Shown one piece after another: positions 33,602 through 43,716 of a DNA stretch of 64,000 bases. Within the stretch, counting starts at the first letter, position 1. Each line of letters begins with the position of its first letter. Origin of the DNA: an uncultured Schumannella sp. (GTDB taxonomy: Bacteria > Actinomycetota > Actinomycetes > Actinomycetales > Microbacteriaceae); contig NZ_CAJQNT010000005.1 in the NCBI RefSeq assembly GCF_905479755.1, positions 1 to 64,000 on the forward strand. The letters are read 5' to 3'. The notes beneath the pieces were generated by a model. The model saw only the letters and a list, made by a program, of their open reading frames with translations. It ran no database searches and was not told the DNA's origin. A program made the translations under genes and the position numbers.

Positions 33602-36600
33602 ATGACGACGATCCACGAGATTCTCGACGAGCTTCGATCTGTTGCGTACGACGCGCACGACAAGGGCAGCCGGTTTGAGCGGCTCATGCAGGCATACCTG
33701 AAGATTGAGCCGCAGTACTACGAGCTCTACGACGAGGTGTGGCTGTGGAAGGACTACCCGGGTCGCGGAAGCAGAGTCGACACGGGCATCGATCTCGTTG
33801 CCCGCGCGCGAGTCAGCGGGGAACTGACGGCGATTCAGTGCAAGTTCTTCGACCCGTCGACGACGGTCACGAAGCCGATGCTCGACTCGTTCTTGGCGGC
33901 GTCGAGCAAATCGCTCAACGGTCAGCCGGAGTTCGCCGCGCGGCTGATCGTTTCGACGAGCGACACGTGGGGCAAGAACGCGGAAGAGGCCGTGGAAAGC
34001 CAGAACCCGCCGGTGTCGCGCCTGCGCGTGCAAGACCTTGACGAGTCGTCGATCGACTGGTCGCAGTTCTCGCTCGCGGAACCGAGCGAACTCACGAAGA
34101 AGCCGCACAAGTCGCCGTTCCCTCACCAGCAGAAAGCGATCGCCAACGTTCTCGCGGGGTTCGAAAGCGCCGACCGCGGCAAATTGATCATGGCGTGTGG
34201 GACAGGCAAGACCTACACGAGCCTCAACATCGTCGAGCGGATGGTGCCCGCGGGCGGCACCGTGTTGTTCCTGGTGCCTTCAATTGCGCTGCTCTCTCAA
34301 ACACTCAAAGAGTGGACGATTGAGGCATCACGCCCGCTGCGATCATTTGCTGTCTGTTCTGATGTGTCGGTCGGAAAACGCAAGAACGATGAAGACACGC
34401 CAGTCGTCGATCTTGCGTATCCCGCGACCACGAACCCTGAAAGACTCATCGCCAAGTTCAAGCTCCGCCCCGATGATGCTGAGACGATCACGGTCGTGTT
34501 TTCGACCTACCAGTCGATCGATGTCGTCTCCCAAGCTCAGAAACTTGGCCTCCCTGAATTCGACCTGATCGTCTGCGACGAGGCCCACCGCACCACCGGC
34601 GTGACGCTGGCCGGCGACGAGGAGTCAGCCTTCGTGCGCGTGCACAGTCAGGCGCATATCCAGGGCAAGAAGCGCCTTTACATGACTGCGACGCCGCGAA
34701 TTTATGCCGACGCGTCGCGATCGAAGGCTGAGGAGGCGGGTGCCGTCCTCACCGACATGAACGATCCCGAGTTCTTCGGCGAGGAGTTTCACCGGCTTGG
34801 ATTCGGCGAGGCAGTGTCGATTGGTCGCCTCACCGACTACAAGGTGCTTGTGCTCGCGGTTGATGAGAGCTACATATCGAAGCGCTTTCAGAAACTCTTG
34901 GCCGATGAGAACAACGAGTTGACCCTCGATGATGCGGCAAAGATCGTTGGGTGTTGGAACGGCCTCTCAAAACGCGCAATGACCAAGAACGAGTTTGCGC
35001 TTGACCCGGAGCCGATGAAGCGCGCGGTCGCATTCGCAAGGAACATCGCCGAGTCGAAGAAGATCTCTCAGATGTTTGAGCAGGTCGTTTCTCGCGAAAT
35101 CGAACTGATCGATGCTGACGACGATGACACCGCTGCGACGAACCTGGTTTCCGTGGAAGCTGAACACGTTGATGGCACCTACAACGTGCTTCTGCGCAAC
35201 CAAAAGCTCGACTGGCTCAAAGAAGAACCCGGCGACGGCAATGCGCGGCTGCTGACCAACGCGCGCTGCCTTTCCGAGGGGGTGGACGTCCCGGCGCTCG
35301 ATGCGGTGATGTTCTTGAACCCGCGAGACTCCGTCGTTGATGTCGTCCAGTCGGTCGGGCGGGTCATGCGCAAGCTTGAGGGCAAAAAGTACGGATACGT
35401 GATCTTGCCGATCGGCGTGCCCGCCGGCGTCGATCCCGCTACCGCCCTGAATGACAACAAGAAGTACCGCGTCGTGTGGCAAGTGCTTCAGGCGCTTCGG
35501 GCCCACGACGAGCGATTCGACGCCGAGGTCAACAAGATCGATCTGACGAAGAAGACCGACATCATCGACGTCGGAGTCATCGGGCGAGGCGGCAATAAAC
35601 AGGACCGAGAGTCGAGCGAGGCCGACTACGGGTCGGTCACCCTCGATTTCCCTGAGCTCGACCAATGGCGCGAGGCCATCCTTGCCAAGATCGTCGAAAA
35701 GGTTGGCGAGCGCCGCTACTGGGAGAACTGGGCCAAGGATGTAGCTGGCATCGCTTCCGACCACATGGCTCGCATCAAGGGACTGGTCGAAGGGTCCGAC
35801 GCAACACTCCACGACGAGTTCGCCCGGTTCTTGAAGGGACTCCAGGACAACCTCAACCCGTTCATCACCGAATGCGACGCGATCGAGATGCTCTCCCAGC
35901 ATCTGATCACCAAGCCCGTGTTCGATGCCCTCTTCGAGGGCTACGCGTTCAGCGACAACAACCCCGTCTCGCAGGTGATGCAACACATGATCGACGCGCT
36001 CGAAGAGCAGCACCTGGACAAGGAGACCGAGAAGCTCGACAAGTTCTACGAGTCCGTGCGGACTCGCGCCTCGGGGATCACGGATGCCGCCGCGAAGCAG
36101 CAAATCGTGAAGGAGCTGTACGAGAAGTTCTTCCAGACCGCGTTCTCCGGAACCAGCGACCGCCTCGGCATTGTCTACACCCCCAACGAAATCGTGGACT
36201 TCATCATCCACTCTGTCGATGACGCCCTGAAGGCCGGGTTCGGGGCCAGCCTTTCCGACAAGGGCGTCCACGTACTCGACCCCTTCACCGGCACTGGCAC
36301 CTTCATCGTCCGCCTCCTCCAGTCCGGCCTCATTAGGCCCGAAGACCTCGCCTACAAGTACAGGTACGAGCTGCACGCCAACGAACTCGTGCTACTCGCC
36401 TACTACGTAGCCGCGATCAACATTGAGGAGACCTATCACGACCTCGCGGGCGGCGACTACGTGCCGTTCGAAGGCATCGTGCTCACCGACACCTTCCAGA
36501 TGAACGAAGCCGACGACGAACTCGACGACCACGGCGTTTTCCCCGAGAACAACGAGCGCGCCGAGGCACAGAAAGCCCTCGACATCCGAGTGGTGATCGG

Positions 36601-38377
36601 GAACCCTCCGTACTCGAAGGGCCAAGAGTCCGGCAATGACAACAACCAGAATCTGAAGTACCCCACTCTCGATGCGAAAATTGCCGGCACGTACGCGGCC
36701 CGCTCCACGGCTCAGAACAAGAACAACTTGTACGACTCCTATATCCGCGCCATCCGTTGGGCCTCCGACCGAGTCGGCGACCGGGGCATCGTTTCCTTCG
36801 TCTCGAACGGGGGATTCATCGACGGCAACACTGCCGACGGCCTCCGCAAGAGCTTCGCCGCCGAGTTCAGCAGCATTTACGTCTTCAATCTCAGAGGTAA
36901 CGCCCGCACCGCCGGTGAACAACGCCGCAAGGAGAAGGACAACGTCTTCGGGCAGGGCACTCGCACCACCGCAGCGATCTACCTGCTCATCAAGAACCCT
37001 GACGACGCGAGTCTCGGCAAGGTGTTCTATCGCGACATTGGCGACTACCTCACTCGCGAACAGAAACTTGAACTCGTCCGAAGCGCCCGCAGTTACACCA
37101 GCATCGACTGGACCGAGATCACACCGAATGCTGAGGGCGATTGGGTCAACCAGCGCAGCGCCGACTTCGAATCGTTCACCCTCCTCGCCTCACGAGAGAA
37201 GGCTGATCAAGTGAGAGCGCGTGCGCTACGCAACTACTCCGCTGGAGTGAGGACGAATCGTGACGCCTGGGTATTCAACTTCTCTCGTTCCAAGCTCGCG
37301 TCAAATGTCGAGCGGTTGATCGGCTTCTTCAACAACCAAATTGTCGAAGCGGAGAGCGCCGGAGCTGAGTGGCAGCGGGACAACAATCCGACGCAAATAA
37401 GCTGGAGCGAAGCTCTTGCCGCGCGATTGTCGAGGCGGGAGAAGTTGGAGTTCAACTCTGAGCGGATTAGGACCGCGCTCTATCGACCGTTCTCAAGGGT
37501 GCCTCTCTACTACGACGGCTCTTTGCTGGAGCGCACTTATCAGCTGCCCAAGCTGTTTCCCTCTCCTGAAGTTGCGAACTGGGGTTTCTACACAACCGCG
37601 CCCGGTGCGGGCCACAGGTTCTCAGCTGTCGCCGTACCAGCAATGCCCGACCTGGCCTTCTGGGGGTCCGGCAGCGGACAGTTCTTCCCGCGATACTCAT
37701 TTGAGAACCGGGCGACCGATCTCGATCTGCTGTCGACGCTCGATGATGATGGAACGCGCTACCGTCGCATCGACAATGTCACCGACGAGATCCTCGCGGA
37801 CTACCAAACAAGCTTCGGCAAGGAAGTCACGAAGGACGACATCTTCTTCTACCTTTATGGCATTCTGCACTCTCCCGATTTCCGTGAGCAGTTCGAGGGC
37901 GATCTGAAGAAGATGCTCCCGCGCATCCCGAAGGTCAAGGAGTTCCAAGCGTTCAGCGATGCGGGGCGCAGGCTCTCCGATCTCCACCTCGGGTACGAGA
38001 CCGTCGAGCCGTACCCGCTCGATGAGCAGCACGGCGTCAGTGCTAGCTACCGCGTCGAGAAGATGAAATACGCGAAGACGGGTCGTGTGGCCGACAAGTC
38101 CACCGTCATATACAACAGCGGTATCACCGTCTCGGGTATCCCCGAGGAGGCGCACGAATACATGCTTGGTTCCCGCTCTGCCATCGACTGGATCATCGAG
38201 CGCTACCAGGTCAAGACCGACAAAGCCTCCGGCATCGTCAATGACCCCAACGACTGGGCTGACGAGCAAGGCAGCCCGCGCTACATTCTCGACCTGCTCG
38301 CGCGGATTGTGACTGTGAGTGTCGAGACCGTGAAGATCGTCAAGTCGCTGCCGTCGCTGGATGTTGTCGATGCTTAG
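33602..38377 (+). CDS. Type ISP restriction-modification enzyme (single-chain nuclease-helicase-methyltransferase)
   Basis: The 1591-aa protein unites all functions of a Type ISP (LlaGI-like) enzyme. Numbering is from the alternative TTG at 33593; subtract 3 for ATG 33602. An Mrr-like nuclease has Asp67 in TGIDLVA and Gln82-x-Lys84 in IQCKFFD; the SF2 translocase has MACGTGKT (199-206), DEAH (329-332), TATPR and QSVGRVMRK; a helical coupler follows; the adenine methyltransferase has LDPFTGTGTF (895-904) and NPPY (1004-1007). The last roughly 450 residues are probably the target-recognition region. It would methylate one strand of an asymmetric site and cleave unmodified DNA after translocation. 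GC content is visibly lower than in neighbours, suggesting transfer. Confidence 0.92.
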   Translation: MTTIHEILDELRSVAYDAHDKGSRFERLMQAYLKIEPQYYELYDEVWLWKDYPGRGSRVDTGIDLVARARVSGELTAIQCKFFDPSTTVTKPMLDSFLAASSKSLNGQPEFAARLIVSTSDTWGKNAEEAVESQNPPVSRLRVQDLDESSIDWSQFSLAEPSELTKKPHKSPFPHQQKAIANVLAGFESADRGKLIMACGTGKTYTSLNIVERMVPAGGTVLFLVPSIALLSQTLKEWTIEASRPLRSFAVCSDVSVGKRKNDEDTPVVDLAYPATTNPERLIAKFKLRPDDAETITVVFSTYQSIDVVSQAQKLGLPEFDLIVCDEAHRTTGVTLAGDEESAFVRVHSQAHIQGKKRLYMTATPRIYADASRSKAEEAGAVLTDMNDPEFFGEEFHRLGFGEAVSIGRLTDYKVLVLAVDESYISKRFQKLLADENNELTLDDAAKIVGCWNGLSKRAMTKNEFALDPEPMKRAVAFARNIAESKKISQMFEQVVSREIELIDADDDDTAATNLVSVEAEHVDGTYNVLLRNQKLDWLKEEPGDGNARLLTNARCLSEGVDVPALDAVMFLNPRDSVVDVVQSVGRVMRKLEGKKYGYVILPIGVPAGVDPATALNDNKKYRVVWQVLQALRAHDERFDAEVNKIDLTKKTDIIDVGVIGRGGNKQDRESSEADYGSVTLDFPELDQWREAILAKIVEKVGERRYWENWAKDVAGIASDHMARIKGLVEGSDATLHDEFARFLKGLQDNLNPFITECDAIEMLSQHLITKPVFDALFEGYAFSDNNPVSQVMQHMIDALEEQHLDKETEKLDKFYESVRTRASGITDAAAKQQIVKELYEKFFQTAFSGTSDRLGIVYTPNEIVDFIIHSVDDALKAGFGASLSDKGVHVLDPFTGTGTFIVRLLQSGLIRPEDLAYKYRYELHANELVLLAYYVAAINIEETYHDLAGGDYVPFEGIVLTDTFQMNEADDELDDHGVFPENNERAEAQKALDIRVVIGNPPYSKGQESGNDNNQNLKYPTLDAKIAGTYAARSTAQNKNNLYDSYIRAIRWASDRVGDRGIVSFVSNGGFIDGNTADGLRKSFAAEFSSIYVFNLRGNARTAGEQRRKEKDNVFGQGTRTTAAIYLLIKNPDDASLGKVFYRDIGDYLTREQKLELVRSARSYTSIDWTEITPNAEGDWVNQRSADFESFTLLASREKADQVRARALRNYSAGVRTNRDAWVFNFSRSKLASNVERLIGFFNNQIVEAESAGAEWQRDNNPTQISWSEALAARLSRREKLEFNSERIRTALYRPFSRVPLYYDGSLLERTYQLPKLFPSPEVANWGFYTTAPGAGHRFSAVAVPAMPDLAFWGSGSGQFFPRYSFENRATDLDLLSTLDDDGTRYRRIDNVTDEILADYQTSFGKEVTKDDIFFYLYGILHSPDFREQFEGDLKKMLPRIPKVKEFQAFSDAGRRLSDLHLGYETVEPYPLDEQHGVSASYRVEKMKYAKTGRVADKSTVIYNSGITVSGIPEEAHEYMLGSRSAIDWIIERYQVKTDKASGIVNDPNDWADEQGSPRYILDLLARIVTVSVETVKIVKSLPSLDVVDA

Positions 38378-40586
38378 CAGGATCGAATTGACCGGAGCGC
38401 CCAGCTTTTCGTCGGGGAGCTGCAGCCTCGATGGTCTCGGCCGCTTCAACTTCGTATTTGGGCCGAACGGCACGGGGAAGACGACCATCAGTCGGGTGGT
38501 CGCTAATCCTGGCCGGTTTGCAGGAGCCGGAGTCGCCCAGGCCGACGGCAACGCTCGGGTTGAGACCGCCGTCTATAACCGTGACTACGTGTCGACCACG
38601 CTTAGGGAAGCCGACAGGTTGGCGGGAGTATTCACGCTCGACGACGAGGATCCCGACGCGAGAAGGGAATACGATGAGCTGACTCGCGAAGGTGGCATAA
38701 TCGCGGTTCTCACCGCTTCCCGCGACAGGCATCAAGCCGACCTGAACGCGATTGAGGCGCAGATCGGCGAGGCGCGCACGCAACTTCTCGTTGCGGGTTG
38801 GGCGGCGCGAGAGCTATTGCCCGCCGAGATCGCTCCGATGTTGGATGGGTATCGGGGAGTGAAAGCCAAGTTTATCGACAAGCTGGTGTCGGTCGAGAGA
38901 ACGGCCCCTCCGAAGCTCGAGGATCTCCTCCTTGAGGCGCGTTCCGTGTTTGACGCGTCTGGCTCAACCATCACGCCGCTTCGTTCCCTGGAAGTCCCGC
39001 AGCTTTCGAACGATGACGCGTTGCCAGAGCTCCTCGCTACACCTGTCGTTGGTAGCACAGACGTAACACTTGCGCAGTTGATTTCCGGGATCGGCAACCA
39101 AGACTGGGTGTCTGCCGGTCGCGCGTTCTTGCCCGACTCGGAAGGGAAGTGCCCGTTCTGTCAGCAGGATCTTCCTGTCGACTTCCTGCGACACTTAGCT
39201 GAGTACTTCGATGACGAGTTCGCGCGCAAGATCACGAGGCTGCAAGAGGAGCAGAGCGCAATGGGTCGCATGCTTGGGGATGCGCGCGACCGGTTGCTCG
39301 CCTTTGAGGCCCTCGACAGCTCGGTCGTCGCGGAGCGTCGCGACAGCGCAATAGCTGCTGTGCGCAGATCATTCGATGCGATCGACTCGGCGGTGTCGTC
39401 GAAAGTCCTGAAGCCATCGAGCGTGATTCAGATTGAGGACCCCGAACCGAACGTCAGAGCCGTCAACGAGTTGATCGGCGATGCGAACAAATGGGTCGCT
39501 GAACACAATGCTCGGATTCGGAGCCGCGACGCGGCGAGAACCGCGCTTCTGTCGCGTTGTTGGAGTTATTTCGCGTGGGACGTGCTCGCAGCAGAAATGG
39601 GGAAATACGTCGGCTTAGTCGACGGTACGCGGAAGCGGAAGCAGGACTTGCTCACGCAGCTGAGCGACGTCGACGCGCAGCTGCGTGGCAAAACGGACCG
39701 GGCTGCCGAGATCGAGGCCGGGCTGGTCTCGACTGCTCCCGCCATCAGGCGCGTCAATCAGATTCTCCAAAGTGTCGGCTTCAGGCGATTTCGGCTCGCT
39801 TCGTCGCTAGAAGTTAAAGACGGGTACATGCTCGAGCGCGATGACGGGTCCACGGTCGTGGAGGACACGTTGAGCGACGGCGAGCGAACATTCATCGCGT
39901 TTCTCTACTTTTTTGTCCAGCTTGAAAGTCGCCATCGGCAGTTCGAAAGCCGGAGCCTTGTCGCCGTTATTGATGATCCGATATCGAGCTTGGACAGCGA
40001 CGTGCTTTTTGTAGTCGGCAGTCTTGTCCGTCGTCTACTGCGTTTGGTTCACGACCAGAGTGGTGCATTGCGCCAAGTGATTGTGCTCACCCACAACGTT
40101 CAGTTCCATCTTGAGGTCACCTATCCGCGCGCACAGGACAAAGCTGAGGGACTACTCGCTGGCCGCAGATTCTATGAATTGAAGCGTCTCCCGGACGGGA
40201 GCACGAACGTGCACGCCTCCGGTGCGGAGAACACGGTCAAGTCGAACTATCAGAGTCTCTGGTCTGTCGTGCGTGAAGCTAGCGAAACTGACGACGTGAG
40301 CGGAGCGGGCCTGGAGAACGTATTGCGGCGCATTCTGGAGAACTACTTCACCGTCATTGGGACTCACCCGAACCTGGACGCATTGATGGAAAGCGTTTCG
40401 GGGGACGACGCCCTCGTGACTCGTTCATTGCTTGCATGGATGCATCACGGATCTCACACTTTCGTTGACAACCTCGAATACTCGCCTTCAGGAATCAGCA
40501 AGGTGGTCTACCTTGCTGTATTCCGGAAGATCTTCTCTGAGACAGGTCAGATCGGCCACTACGACATGATGATGTCGGTCGAGTAG
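38361..40586 (+). CDS. PrrC/RloC-like AAA ATPase, candidate anticodon nuclease
   Basis: The 741-aa protein is an ABC/SMC-like ATPase of the PrrC group: Walker A GPNGTGKTT (34-42), a coiled-coil middle with a zinc-hook-like CPFC (264-267), signature TLSDGERTFIAF (503-514), Walker B AVIDDPISSLDSD and LTHNVQFH. The C-terminal part has Arg656-x3-Glu660 followed by His695, His696 and His699, which fits the Arg-Glu-His triad of PrrC anticodon nucleases (Arg320, Glu324, His356). The hook points to RloC. Its start overlaps the Type ISP gene (ATG 38361 or 38370), so the two are coupled. Expected role: held inactive by the restriction enzyme or triggered by DNA damage, then cleaving tRNA to stop phage growth; this is inference. 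Confidence 0.8.
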   Translation: MLSMLSRIELTGAPSFSSGSCSLDGLGRFNFVFGPNGTGKTTISRVVANPGRFAGAGVAQADGNARVETAVYNRDYVSTTLREADRLAGVFTLDDEDPDARREYDELTREGGIIAVLTASRDRHQADLNAIEAQIGEARTQLLVAGWAARELLPAEIAPMLDGYRGVKAKFIDKLVSVERTAPPKLEDLLLEARSVFDASGSTITPLRSLEVPQLSNDDALPELLATPVVGSTDVTLAQLISGIGNQDWVSAGRAFLPDSEGKCPFCQQDLPVDFLRHLAEYFDDEFARKITRLQEEQSAMGRMLGDARDRLLAFEALDSSVVAERRDSAIAAVRRSFDAIDSAVSSKVLKPSSVIQIEDPEPNVRAVNELIGDANKWVAEHNARIRSRDAARTALLSRCWSYFAWDVLAAEMGKYVGLVDGTRKRKQDLLTQLSDVDAQLRGKTDRAAEIEAGLVSTAPAIRRVNQILQSVGFRRFRLASSLEVKDGYMLERDDGSTVVEDTLSDGERTFIAFLYFFVQLESRHRQFESRSLVAVIDDPISSLDSDVLFVVGSLVRRLLRLVHDQSGALRQVIVLTHNVQFHLEVTYPRAQDKAEGLLAGRRFYELKRLPDGSTNVHASGAENTVKSNYQSLWSVVREASETDDVSGAGLENVLRRILENYFTVIGTHPNLDALMESVSGDDALVTRSLLAWMHHGSHTFVDNLEYSPSGISKVVYLAVFRKIFSETGQIGHYDMMMSVE

Positions 40587-40708
40587 CCAGCTGTCGCGGC
40601 TGCGAAATGGAAGTCTCGCGTCGGTTGGCCTGGCTCTTCCTGCCTGACGTGTGGCGCAGTTTCCGCTGGCGAGTAGCAACCGTCGCAGGCCTCGACGCAT
40701 TCGCGGCT

Positions 40709-40735
40709 CGGTAGCCACCAAAATGCTGGCTACCG
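40709..40735. terminator. Hairpin between convergent genes
   Basis: CGGTAGCCA (40709-40717) and TGGCTACCG (40727-40735) form a perfect 9-base stem with a 9-base loop, placed between the ends of the RloC-like gene and sbcC. There is no T tract, so terminator function is uncertain. Confidence 0.5.
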
Positions 40736-40779
40736 AATTGAGACGCAAGAGCAAAGCCCGTGCGGCTGCGCTCGACTCA

Positions 40780-43716
40780 CTACAGCCCGTCCACCGCAAT
40801 CCGCGACGGACCGCCCGGCTCGGCGACGACGCGCAGTTGCGCGGCGATCTGCTCCTGCATGGAGGTGACGTGGCTGATCACGCCGACCGTGCGGCCGCCC
40901 TGCTTGAGGGAGTCGAGGGTCGACATCGCGATCTCGAGGTACTCGGTTGACAGGCTGCCGAAGCCCTCATCCACGAACAGCGTGTTCAGCTCGATGCCGC
41001 CCGCGCGGCTCGTCACCGCCTCCGCCAGACCCAGCGCCAGCGCCAGCGACGCCAAGAACTGCTGACCGCCCGACAGCTGGTTCGCCGGGCGCGCCGTGCC
41101 CGTGAACTCGTCGAACACCTCGATCTCCAAGCCAGCAGACGTCCCCGCGCGGCGCACCCCGCGCTCCGTGTGACGCAACTCGAACCGCCCCTGCGACAGC
41201 GTCTGCAGCCGGATGTTCGCCGCCGCCAGCACATCCTCCAGCTCGGCGGCGATGTAGTAGCTCTCCAGCGACATGCTCTTCGTGTTGGGCGTGCGACCGT
41301 GCACCGTCTCGGTGAGGCGGTGCTGCAGCTCGAACTCCTCCGCCAGCTCCGCCGTCGACGCCAACAGCTCGGCGAGCTCCGTGCGCCGCGACCGCAACTG
41401 CGTGCGGCGGCCCTCAGCGTTCGCCTTCGCCGCCGTCGCCGCCCGAGACGCGCGCTGCGCCTCCACGTGGCCGGCGCTGGCCTCGTCCACCGAGACGATC
41501 TCCTCGGGCAGATCCTGCAGATCGGCCTGCTTCAGGATGCCCTGGTTCTCACTCACCGATGTCGCGTGCTCGTCGATCCGCTTCGTCAACTCGCCGACCT
41601 GAGCTTCACTGCGGAGTGCGGCCTCGGCCTCCTCGGTCGACTCGAACTTCTCGTCGCTCAGCTTGGTCGCGAGTTTCGAGTCGGACGCCGTGCGCTGCGT
41701 CGTCGCCTGCGCGAGGGTCGCGAGCGCCTCGGCCAGCGCCTTCGCCGCGTCGCGCTCGGCGGCGCGGGAGGCCTGCCGCGCCGCCACGCTCGCGAACTCG
41801 CCGCGCAGGGCGGCCAGTTTCTTGGCGAGAGAGTCGTGTTCCGCCTGCAGGGCCGTGAGCTCGCTTGAGGCAGCCTTCGACGAGGCCTCGAGTCGCTCGC
41901 GCTCGGCGAGGAGCCCGGCGCCGTTCCCCGCGTCCGCCCCCGCGCCACCGGTGAGCTCGGCGTCGATCGCGTCGATGCGCGCCGCCGCCGCCGTGGCGCC
42001 CGCGAGCGCCGCCTCGGCCGCCTCCGCGGCCGCCGTGAGCGCGTCGAGATCGCCGTCACCGGCCGAGGCCGAGAGCCCCGCCGCCCGCACCTTCAGCTCG
42101 TCGACGCGGTCCCTCGCGGCCTTCGCGGGTGACTCGAGCGTGTCCACCGCGGCCTGCGCGGCGTCGACGTCGTCCTGAGTGACGCGCTCACCCGCGAACG
42201 CCGCGGGGGAGGGGTGCTCGGTCGAGCCGCAGACCGCACACGGCTCGCCGTCTTCGAGGGTTTCGGCGAGCACCGCGGCCTGGCCGCTCAAGAACCGGGC
42301 GAGCACGGCATCCGCCTCGGCGCGCGCCGCAGTGACGCGCTGGTCGGCGGCCAGCTGCAACTCCTGAGCCCGGCGCAGCTCCTCGGCGACGGTCGCCGCC
42401 TCGGTCGCGGCCGCCAGTCGCGCCTTCGCACGCGTGACGTCCTCGCCGGCCGAGGCGGCCTGGGCGGCGGTCGGCACGAGGGTGCCGCGCTCCTCCTGCA
42501 GCGCCGCGATCGACTCCGTCGCGGCGGTGAGCTTCGTCGCGAGAGTCTCACAGGCGGTCGTCTTCGCCGTGATCTCCGTCGCGAGAGACTGCGTGCGCTG
42601 TTCGTCCTGCAGCGCGCCGGCCAGTTCGCCGATCTCCTCGGTGAGCCGGGTGACCTCGTCGCCGAGCGCCTCATCGTCGGCGTCGCCGGTGTACATGCCG
42701 CGCGCCGCCTCGACGGCCGAGGTCGCCTGCTCCCACGCCTCCCGCTTCTCGGCGGCGTCGTCGAGCACCGAGCGCACGCGGTCGGCGCGCGCGGCGCGCT
42801 CCAGCTCGGCACGGGCCGCGTCGATCTCGGGGCGACCTTCCTCCAGCGTCGCGAGCTCCTGCCGCGCCGCCTCCGCACGGGCCTGCTTGCGGGCCACCTC
42901 GAGCCGGGCCAGCGCGGCCTTCTCCTCGACGTCGGCGGCCTCGACCGCGCGGGTGGCGGCGAGCACCGTCGCCTCCGCATCCTCGATCACCGCGTCGAGC
43001 CAGGTGAGTTCCTGCCCGGGTTCCGGGGCGCCGAGAACTTCCGGCGCATCCACCGTATCGACGAGCATGACCTGCTTCGCCCGCGCGCCCTCCAGCCGTT
43101 TGCGCAGTTCGTTTCGGCGGTCGGCGAGCTTCTGCTGGTAGGCGGCGAAGCGTCCGGTGCCGAAGAGCTTGCTCAGCAGTTCGAGCCGCTGCTCACTGGT
43201 GGCGAGCAGGAACTCCTGGAACCGCCCCTGCGCGAGCATGATCACCTGCAGAAACTCGTCCTTGTTGAGCTTCAACAGGCTCTCGACCAGTGCCGCCGCC
43301 TCGCGCTCCTTCGTCGCCTTGCCGACCCAGGTCTCGCCCTCGAGCACCTCCACGAGCACGCGCGCCTTCTCCAGCGTCGTGCCCTCGCCGCGGGCCTTCG
43401 GCCGGTCGTATTCCGGCGACCGCGTCACGCGGTATTCCAGCCCGTTGGTCTCGAACTCGACGACCACCTCCGTCGGATCGTTGACGCCGCAGAAGTCGCT
43501 GCGCACCGCGTTGGCGGCACCCGTGGCGCTGACGTTGTCCCACCGCGGAGTCTTGTTGTAGAGCGCGTAGGCGATCGCATCCAGGATGCTCGTCTTGCCG
43601 ACCCCGGTCTCGCCCGCGATCAGGAACAACCCGTCGGCGTCGAACACGCGGAAGTCGACGTGCTGGCGGTCCTTGAACGGGCCGAAACCCTCGATGGTGA
43701 CGGTGCGGATCCTCAT
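40780..43716 (-). CDS. sbcC: Exonuclease SbcCD subunit SbcC
   Basis: The 978-aa SMC-like ATPase has Walker A GETGVGKTS (Lys41), long Ala/Glu-rich coiled coils, a zinc-hook CxxC at about 491-494 (GEPCAVCGSTEHPSP), and a C-terminal head with LSGGQQFLASLALALGLAEAV and Walker B LNTLFVDEGFGSL. With SbcD it forms the Mre11/Rad50-type nuclease that processes hairpins and DNA ends. ATG 43716 was chosen because MRIRTVTIEGFGPF is the family N-terminus; the open frame runs on through sbcD in another frame. It overlaps sbcD by 4 bases (ATGA). Confidence 0.95.
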   Translation of the reverse strand: MRIRTVTIEGFGPFKDRQHVDFRVFDADGLFLIAGETGVGKTSILDAIAYALYNKTPRWDNVSATGAANAVRSDFCGVNDPTEVVVEFETNGLEYRVTRSPEYDRPKARGEGTTLEKARVLVEVLEGETWVGKATKEREAAALVESLLKLNKDEFLQVIMLAQGRFQEFLLATSEQRLELLSKLFGTGRFAAYQQKLADRRNELRKRLEGARAKQVMLVDTVDAPEVLGAPEPGQELTWLDAVIEDAEATVLAATRAVEAADVEEKAALARLEVARKQARAEAARQELATLEEGRPEIDAARAELERAARADRVRSVLDDAAEKREAWEQATSAVEAARGMYTGDADDEALGDEVTRLTEEIGELAGALQDEQRTQSLATEITAKTTACETLATKLTAATESIAALQEERGTLVPTAAQAASAGEDVTRAKARLAAATEAATVAEELRRAQELQLAADQRVTAARAEADAVLARFLSGQAAVLAETLEDGEPCAVCGSTEHPSPAAFAGERVTQDDVDAAQAAVDTLESPAKAARDRVDELKVRAAGLSASAGDGDLDALTAAAEAAEAALAGATAAAARIDAIDAELTGGAGADAGNGAGLLAERERLEASSKAASSELTALQAEHDSLAKKLAALRGEFASVAARQASRAAERDAAKALAEALATLAQATTQRTASDSKLATKLSDEKFESTEEAEAALRSEAQVGELTKRIDEHATSVSENQGILKQADLQDLPEEIVSVDEASAGHVEAQRASRAATAAKANAEGRRTQLRSRRTELAELLASTAELAEEFELQHRLTETVHGRTPNTKSMSLESYYIAAELEDVLAAANIRLQTLSQGRFELRHTERGVRRAGTSAGLEIEVFDEFTGTARPANQLSGGQQFLASLALALGLAEAVTSRAGGIELNTLFVDEGFGSLSTEYLEIAMSTLDSLKQGGRTVGVISHVTSMQEQIAAQLRVVAEPGGPSRIAVDGL

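Noticed and set aside
33057-40795. Integrated element with attachment-site repeats
   Set aside because: The lower GC content suggests transfer, but I found no integrase, tRNA target or matching direct repeats at the borders.
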